64,000 bases of DNA, taken from positions 273,189,444 to 273,253,443 of the forward strand of contig NC_133662.1 in the NCBI RefSeq assembly GCF_037893015.1, in the 5' to 3' direction. Positions 57,571 to 64,000 of this stretch are shown here, one piece after another. Source of the DNA: Macrotis lagotis. Its lineage: Eukaryota > Chordata > Mammalia > Peramelemorphia > Peramelidae. The notes below the pieces were generated by a model. It was not told the origin of the DNA, did no database searches, and saw only the letters and a list, made by a program, of their open reading frames with translations. Each line of letters opens with the position of its first letter. The stretch's first letter is position 1. Both the position numbers and the translations under genes were made by a program.

Positions 57571-59879
57571 CTGAGGGCAGAAAGACCTGGGTCCTCATCT
57601 GCAGAATGGCACTCATCATACCTGATGTCCTCTGCTGCCCTTCCTGTGGTGCCACAATACCCTTCCCTGGCACTGAGTAACAGATGCCCAGCAGCCAAGG
57701 GAGAGGGAGGCTGCCAGGGGACAGGAATCCACAACCCTGGTGGGCAGGAGAAGGAAACATTTACAGGGGTGGGAGAAGCCTCTTCAGCAGGATTAGACTC
57801 AGTTTTAGATGCCAAGCTTGCCCCTGGGCCAGGATGGATGGGAAAGTAGGTGTGCCCGGCCCTGCTCTGCAGGCAGCCAGGGAGTCCAGGTGTGCATGGC
57901 TGGGTGCTGCCAATGCTGCTGCCAACTGTCTATCTGATATGATCAGGAGACACCTCTCCCAGTGGTTGCATCTTTCCATCACCCAGGATGCCCTGAAGCT
58001 GGCACTTCTGAGGTTTCTAAGAATAAGCATTAACTGTTTCTATGGAAGAGCTCAGACATTTAAGAAGCTCAGAATGAAATGTGGACCTTGTGGATGCAGG
58101 AAGTCCAGACACTCCAGTTCTCTTTCTGGGGGTCCTTGGAGACCCTGACACATAGTAGGCTCTTGCTAAGTGCCACTCGGCCTTGATAGGAGAGCTGATT
58201 CATTGGATTCATCGATTCTGCTTCTGCCCTGGCCTTCACCTTGAAAATGGGGATGAGCATGCTCGCCTCCCCTCAGGGGTCAAGTCCCTGGAGCTCAGAC
58301 CCCCTGGGTGCTTGGGGCCTCCAAGCCAAGCCACCCTGGAGAAGGGTCTGGCCCCTGGGGAAGGCCTCCCTCCAGGCTGGTGGCTCTGACTCCCCTAATA
58401 CAGATCCTTCTTTTCTGTAGAGGCTCTGTGGCCCAAATCTGCCTCCCTGAGCCTCCCTCCATTGACCCCGCTGGCCAGGCTGCTCCCTCTCCCAAGGGCC
58501 AACAGCCCTGAAGGTCCTTCTATGACACATGACCATTAAGCTGAGCATTCCCAGTTTCTTTTTTGTCATGAAGAAATTATGATTGTGATGGAGGAGAGGG
58601 TCAGCCCTGGGGGAACCGCAGACCAATACCCATGTCCCCCTGCCCCATCCACACATGCAGGGGTCAAGGTCTCACAGTCCAGGGCTGGGCCCAGGTCGCA
58701 GGCTGACTAGACATGAGGGTCAGACTAGTGAGTCTCCATCTGCCCGTATTGGGGCAAGGTGGGCTCAGGGGCTTCTGGTGATTTTTCTCTTCCTCCCTAA
58801 ATAAAAGGAACCTGGAGTTTCTCCCAATTCACCTTTCTGAGGACATTCTCCCCCAGATCTGAGAGAAATCAGCTACCTCATTATCCTCCTCTTGGCCACT
58901 TTTGTATCCATCACCGATTCCTTCCCAAACTCTGCCTGTTGAAATTCTGTCTGTCCTTCAAGGCCTAGCCTGGGGGCTACCTCCCTGAGGAAGCCTCCCA
59001 GACCCTCTGGCTAGGATGTCCTCTCTCCCAGAAAGTTTGAGGCCTCTTAGTACCCAGAAAGTGTGGCAGCGTTTGGAGGACAGGGGATGCTGTTGCTATT
59101 CATCTGTATGACCCCAGGGCCTGAGCCTCTTGCCTCTCTCAGGGCTGACACCAACATCCTTGCAAAGACATTGGGGTAGGGCGCCCCTCCCTCAGGCAAT
59201 GGGAGGGTAGGAGAGCAGAGCAGCTGTGGATGCCCTTACCCCTTTTCTGGCTAAGAGCTGTGGCACCAGTGGTCACCCATGGCCACTATTGGTCAAGGAC
59301 TCAGGATTAATCTTGCCTCAGTGTTCTCATTTGCCAAAGTGTGTGTGTGGGGGGGGGGGGGGATTTGACCTGGATAACTTTCTAGCTTGAAAACAATGAT
59401 CTGTCCACTGGAACTCCTTCAGGAAGAAGATCTGTTGTCTTCTCCACCCAAAGACAGTTTAGAAGAGGTAGGAAATGAAGCCAAGTCCCTTGGACCTAAG
59501 CATGCCTGATTCGCCTAATGACACAACCGGTCCTCATGTGACCTTGGGTCACCTCCCCCACAGACTAACTGGAGTGGGAGCCTTGGGGCACAAGGCCTGG
59601 GATATCTTGGGACTCCTTGCTCCTTCATGATACTGATAGCATCTCCCTGGTCATTCAGCAGGTGCTCAATAAATGCTGTCATCATTGGGATCAAGACAAC
59701 TATGACCGCTGGCTGTGCAAGCCTTTGCTGTGTACAGGCTGAAGAAGAAGCCGGGGTGGGGGTGGAAGGAGAGCAGGGTATCTCAGGAAAGGGGAGGTGA
59801 ACCTTGACCCCAAGGATGCCCCAGGGGCTGGGCTAGGCCCTCAGAGTCTCTGCAGCCACCCTCCCTTGTCCACCTACAG

Positions 59880-60109
59880 ATCTGCGTCCCTTAGACATCC
59901 TGTCTGAAGTTGTCCCCCAAAGTGGCAGTGCTCCTTCTGGAGGCCTAAGGATGGTTCAGGCCCAGGGGGCCCGGGGCTTCCATCTGTCTGCCGCCTACAG
60001 CCCCCTCCTGCTGAGCTTCCCAGCTTCCAGAATCTTTCTATACTGTGACCTCTTCCCTGAAGAATTCTCCATCATTGTCACCCTGAAGGTCCTCAGTCTC
60101 CCACCCAAG
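59880..60109 (+). CDS. TSPEAR: TSPEAR exon 2 (start of laminin-G/TSPN-like domain)
   Basis: TSPEAR is a secreted or cell-surface protein with an N-terminal laminin-G/thrombospondin-N-like domain followed by EAR repeats. In human it is tied to hair and tooth development and hearing. This exon encodes [17 protein letters not shown], then [20 protein letters not shown] and [18 protein letters not shown], ending LSLPPK, colinear with the human protein after its signal peptide. The acceptor is CCTACAG before 59880 and the donor is AAG/GTCAGT after 60109. The exon is 230 bp: two bases finish a split codon, then 76 full codons follow. The exon with the signal peptide is not seen and should lie left of the window, with the KRTAP array in between. 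Confidence 0.92.
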
Positions 60110-60789
60110 GTCAGTAACTCAGGCTAAGGTAGTTCAGGCTCCCAATGGGAGGGGGGGGCATAGGGGAGGAGCAGGGATGGGATGTCTGTTCATGCCATCC
60201 ACATCTGGCCTGATGGGCTGTGATCGATGGAGGAGCCAAGGGTGGGGCAGGGCACATCCTGGTGGGGTGACCCTCACAAGACCCCCTCCGCCCCAGACGT
60301 ATCTCCCACTGTGGGAGAATGTGGCACCCACAGAGACCTGCCTAGCTGGGACTGAGCCTGGCTGCTAACCTTCAAACGAGGCCAAGTCGGCATCTGTAAA
60401 CAAGGGGACCCCTGCCTCCCTGGCCCTTGAAGTGACCACTAGAATCGCCAGCACGCAAACAGGGGTGGAAGGGAGAAAAATAGTGTGAGGGAGAGAGAAA
60501 AGGGGAGGGAGGGAATGACTGAGGGATGTGTCAGTAAGCCAAACCTGTCTCTGGGCCTGGTTCCCTCACCCCTCCAACCCCTTCCCTGTGCCTCCCTAGG
60601 GATGCTGCTGGGATCCAGCCCTTGATCCTTCATCCCCAGAAAGGGAGGGAGGAAGGGGTCTCTGGGGTTCTGTGCCTGCACCTACCCCTAACCCCTCCTT
60701 TGGCTGGAGCTGTCCCCTTCATGGTAGAAGCCTGCAGGTCTGCTGGGAGGGGGCAACCCCCCCACCCCACCCCTGTCTGGCCTTTGCAG
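60110..60789 (+). other. TSPEAR intron 2
   Basis: No other feature seen. It is bounded by GTCAGT and TTTGCAG. Confidence 0.75.
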
Positions 60790-61028
60790 AAAAACGAGTA
60801 CATCTTCACGGTGGTGGAGGAGGTGGGAGACACCCTGCTGCTGGGCCTCCGCTACTCCCCCAGCAAGCTGCACTTCATCTTCCTGAGCCCGGAGGTGTCG
60901 GGCAGCTGGCAGACCCGGGTCACCTTCCAGGACATCCCCCTGACTGACAATCACTGGCACACCCTGGTCCTGGCCGTGTCCGAAGGCTCCTTCTCCCTCA
61001 CTGTGGACTGCGGGGTGCCCACAGATGT
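60790..61028 (+). CDS. TSPEAR: TSPEAR exon 3 (laminin-G/TSPN-like domain)
   Basis: Encodes KNEYIFTVVEEVGDTLLLGL, then SPSKLHFIFLSPEVSGSWQT, then DNHWHTLVLAVSEGSFSLTV and DCGVPTDV. The HWHTLVLAVS strand and the conserved Cys in DCG are typical of TSPN/laminin-G folds and match human TSPEAR closely. It starts in phase 0 after TTTGCAG and ends with two bases of a split codon before GTAGGT. It is 239 bp long. Joined to the next exon, the split codon gives Val, followed by IVDTPFP. Confidence 0.93.
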
Positions 61029-61938
61029 GTAGGTGCTGGGGAGGGGGGGTTGTGGGGTGGGGTGTGGGGTACATCTGTGTGCCATGTATGTGATGTGTGT
61101 CTGCCTGTGTGATTTTGATGGTATGTGTTTGTGTATGGAGTGAGGATGTAGGGATGAGTGTTGGGGGGGTGTTTGATGTTTGTGATGCGTGGGGTGGATG
61201 TGGTGTGTGCGATGTGGGTGGTGTCCAGTGTATTTGTGTGTCTAGGTATTTCTGGGTATTTGTGTGGTGTGTGAGGTGGGAGGTTGACTGTAGGTTAGTG
61301 TCTGCCTAGATCTGGTGTGTGGTGTGTGCAGGCACACATGCATGGGGTCCGTGTGGGGGTCCCCATCTTCTCTCTCCTCTTAGATGGGTTTCTATGCACA
61401 CCTGACCCTCCCCAGGACTAAGGTGGGGGTGAAACCGTGGCCCCTGGTCCTAGACGCTCCCCCTCACATGCTTCATGGGAGAAGCCTCACTTAGTCCCAG
61501 TGTAGAATGGGGGTCAGTGGGAGCCCTCCTTTCCTTGCTAAGGTACAAGGTGAGGCAGATGGACAGGTATAAGCAGGAACAGGTGTCTCCAGAGGCAGGC
61601 TCGGAGGTCTAACCTCTCACAGGGACTTGAGGCAGGCAAAACATCCAGGCCCAAGGGGTCTCCCCAGGGTGTCCCCAGGCTTGAGGACAGCTCCTCCTTA
61701 GGGGAAAGGGTAGAGACTTTCCAAACTGCCTCCTCTCATTGGCCTTGGAGTCTGAGACAAGGTTGGCTTTGCCCAAGATCCGGGGTGCGAAGGGACCTTC
61801 TAAGGGGGATGTTTCCCCTGGCCTCGCCTCCATCTTGTTAAAATCTGAATTGTTCAAGACATGAGAAGCACTCCTCTCCTTTGGGAAGGATAGGAAGGGT
61901 CCTGCCCCCACTTACACAGCCCCATTTCCTGCCTTCAG
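61029..61938 (+). other. TSPEAR intron 3 with degenerate TG-rich stretch
   Basis: It contains a long TGTG-rich degenerate tract (about 61070-61340). No gene seen. Confidence 0.75.
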
Positions 61939-62029
61939 GATTGTCGACACCCCATTCCCAATGACATTGACCATGAAGGGGTCTCGGTTTTTCATTGGGA
62001 GTCGACGGAGAAAGAAGGGCATCTTCACC
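61939..62029 (+). CDS. TSPEAR: TSPEAR exon 4
   Basis: A small 91-bp exon. One base completes the split codon, then 30 codons encode [20 protein letters not shown], then [10 protein letters not shown]. The [11 protein letters not shown] segment is the closing part of the laminin-G/TSPN-like domain in TSPEAR. Acceptor CCTTCAG and donor ACC/GTGAGT are both good consensus sites. Confidence 0.92.
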
Positions 62030-62811
62030 GTGAGTACTGGCTATGAAACCAGGCTCCCTCCCCCACCTCCCGCAGGATCATCCCCTTCCCAGGGTATCTG
62101 AGCTTTTGGGGGTACCCTGGAATCCTCCTTGTGGAGATGTCCTCCAGGCTGAAGGGAAAGTGAGGAACAGTGAGGAGGGAAGGCTATTTAAATACATGCT
62201 TCTCGGCTGCTCTGTAATGAGGTCACGGGCAGAAAGGGCCGCCCCTGAGGTGGGACCACTGCAGAATCTCTGGCCTCCCCAAGATTCCCCCCTGGGGAGT
62301 CCATTATTGTTCCTCCTCACTGCTTACCCTGATGCTTTAGAGAACACTGGAAGCATCTGAATTTGGGATTGGGAAGACCTCAGTTCAAATCCTGCTTAGA
62401 TGTTTATTAGACTTCTATGGGACTTTGAGCAAATCACTTCATTCTATGAGCCTCATTTCATCCCTTTCTTCATTGAGGAGGTGGGACTTGATCTCTAAGG
62501 TCCTATCCATGTCTGAATTTCTGAACTTAGGGAGTTCCCCTCCCCTAAAGTCTTTCTCCTAGAGAGTCCTTATAAAATCCCAATGTGGACCTGTCCTCCT
62601 CCAGATTAGAAAGAGGCCCAAAAGCATGGATACAGATGACCCCCCCAGTCACTTTTACAATGTTTGCCCCTTAATGATTGACTTTTGCTTTTTAAAAATA
62701 TCTCATTTATGGAAACTAATGATCATCTCCCCTTCCTTCCCTTTGCCCGGATGGATGGTGGCATTTTCCAGAGATCAAGCTCCATCCTGGCACCTCTCCC
62801 TCTTTTCCCAG
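62030..62811 (+). other. TSPEAR intron 4 with a MIR-like SINE
   Basis: It contains an antisense-looking MIR remnant (about 62345-62530: CCTCAGTTCAAATCCTGCTTAGA, then CAAATCACTTCATTCTATGAGCCTC). Nothing else seen. Confidence 0.6.
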
Positions 62812-62965
62812 GGCTTGTTGAGGCAGCTGGTGCTGCTGCCAGGCTCCGATGCCACCTCCCAGATGTGTCCAAGCAGGAATTCCCGGCTGGCTGTGCTGTC
62901 CATCCCCTCGGTCCTGCAAGATCTCACAGCCGTATCAGAAGATGAGATTCTCAACTATCCTTATG
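62812..62965 (+). CDS. TSPEAR: TSPEAR exon 5 (end of N-terminal domain)
   Basis: A 154-bp exon in phase 0 encoding [20 protein letters not shown], then [20 protein letters not shown] and [11 protein letters not shown]. It leaves one base before the donor TAT-G/GTGAGC. It aligns with the human segment that reads [14 protein letters not shown]. The EAR repeats would be encoded further right, outside the window. Confidence 0.92.
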
Positions 62966-64000
62966 GTGAGCCAGCATCCTCAGGGGTCACAGTGCTGCTG
63001 AGGACCCTGGGTACATGGCCCTGGGCATGGTCCCCGACTGAACTGCCAATGTGATGTGGGGAGATGTGGGCAAGGTCACAGACCAACAGGAGGATTCCAA
63101 ACCCAAAGGGGCTGCAGCATCCATGGTGGAATGCCAACTTGGAGGCAGATGCCACAGCTTACAAATCCACAGGCTTCGGCCACAGCTCAATGATTAGATC
63201 TGCCTCTGGGAGAGACCAAGGTATCTGGGCAGCCAAGACAGGGAGCTACAAGTGCTCAGTCGGACAGGGTTTGGGGCCTACCTGCTGAGGTGAAGTGAGT
63301 GGAGATCCTGCCACCAGACTAGGGAGGTGTGCCCAGGCTACAGTGGGTCTGACAAAAAGCAGGGTGCTTAGGGGACAATGCAATAGGATCACAAAAAGCC
63401 AGTGGCATCTGCAGCTATTTTAGAAGGCCTGGATGCTGGTCTGTGAAAGGGGGTGACTTTCAGAGAGAAAGAACAGAGGGGAGGGATGCTGGGAGAAGTT
63501 TAGATGATATTCATTTTAATCAAGAAAGGAGCTTTAGAGCTGGGAGGTGACAGTCCTCTTATCTCCCACATTGGTCAGGTCCCATCTAGCATTGCAGCCC
63601 ATTCTGAGGATCCCATGGAGGAAGGGTCTTTTCACACTAGAGAGTCCAGCTTGGAGAGAAGTACTGGCCACATGCCAAGAGGCTGGGAAGCCAGTTGGGC
63701 TGGACACCCAAGGATGGGGCTGCTTTTAGGTGGAAAGGGGCAGTGGTAGCAGTGGAGAGGGGCCCAAGCTCTTTGGTCAGGGGAAAGATGACCACATGCT
63801 GGGGTGTTGTCATGGGGATTCTGGGTCGGATATGAGAGGAGGCGGTCAAGGTCGCCTTTGTGTCTCAAGACTCTTAAAGCAAATGGTGTTCAGGTGCGAA
63901 ACCCTCAGACTACCCCTGCCCAGACAAGGGGAAGGTGCTGTGGTCCTTGAGGAGGTCAACCTTTTGAGCTCTGCTCTTGCATGCAGTAGGTCAGGCATTG
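62966..64000 (+). other. TSPEAR intron 5, partial
   Basis: Unique intronic sequence with no exon or repeat recognised. It runs off the window. Confidence 0.7.

Larger units (their letters stand above)
55269..59879. other. TSPEAR intron 1, right part, mostly unique
   Basis: No gene or exon is recognised. It holds the last KRTAP10 5' flank (to about 55440), a telomeric repeat, a minisatellite, an old interspersed repeat (about 56600-56745, GGATATAAAAAGAAGCC... ending in a CTCAGGGAGCTTCCAATCT word), a MIR, and GC-richer unique sequence. By homology with human TSPEAR it is the end of the first intron. Confidence 0.6.

Noticed and set aside
55269-59879. TSPEAR exon 1 or another gene in the unique stretch left of exon 2
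   Set aside because: No signal peptide-like frame with a matching donor, and no conserved protein words, were found. Open frames here are short and random-looking.
61070-61340. TG-rich stretch as a regulatory Z-DNA or promoter element
   Set aside because: It is degenerate intronic TG sequence with no other supporting signal.
62626-63054. A single 142-aa gene over TSPEAR exon 5
   Set aside because: Only 62812-62965 is conserved with TSPEAR. The flanks are intron with splice sites at both edges.

Overview
The window reads as mammalian, and specifically marsupial, nuclear DNA. It carries tRNA/MIR-type SINEs with the typical marsupial ends (GGCAGCTAGGTGG... ending in an A-rich tail), L1 and RTE-like LINE pieces, MIR, and long CA, GA and TG tracts. 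There is no bacterial-style gene organisation.

Two kinds of host gene are present. (1) Four exons of TSPEAR lie on the + strand at the right end (59880-62965). They encode the laminin-G/thrombospondin-N-like domain. (2) To their left, and therefore inside a TSPEAR intron, lies a cluster of single-exon hair keratin-associated protein genes, all on the - strand. They belong to two high-sulphur families: KRTAP10-like (about 252-265 aa, opening [10 protein letters not shown]) and KRTAP12-like (about 127-146 aa, opening MCHTSC). In human the KRTAP10/12 cluster also sits inside TSPEAR, so the nested arrangement is conserved.

Layout, left to right (10 = KRTAP10-like, 12 = KRTAP12-like): 10 pseudogene (20-801); 12 pseudogene (3650-4090); intact 10 (10995-11777); intact 12 (19098-19517); intact 10 (24353-25147); 12 half-gene (27793-28028); a 10 that must lie in the assembly gap (N run 31184-31270); 12 pseudogene (33943-34389); intact 10 (39021-39818); a deleted 12 and a decapitated 10 remnant (junction near 40583, remnant 46451-46486); intact 12 (49946-50329); intact 10 (54350-55108). 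The families alternate strictly, so the region is a tandem array of a 12+10 pair with shared flanks: TATA box, AATAAA signal, CA/GA tracts and LINE remnants. The intact genes have a TATA box about 85-160 bp upstream of the ATG and an AATAAA about 320-365 bp downstream of the stop.

Old LINE insertions shared by some units but not others give a duplication order, with the right-most unit the most distinct. Between the last KRTAP gene (55108) and TSPEAR exon 2 (59880) is mostly unique intronic sequence. It holds a perfect 8-copy interstitial telomeric repeat, a short minisatellite and a MIR. The KRTAP products would be secreted into no compartment: they are cytosolic matrix proteins that crosslink keratin filaments in hair. 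TSPEAR is a secreted or surface EAR-repeat protein linked in human to hair, tooth and inner-ear phenotypes.
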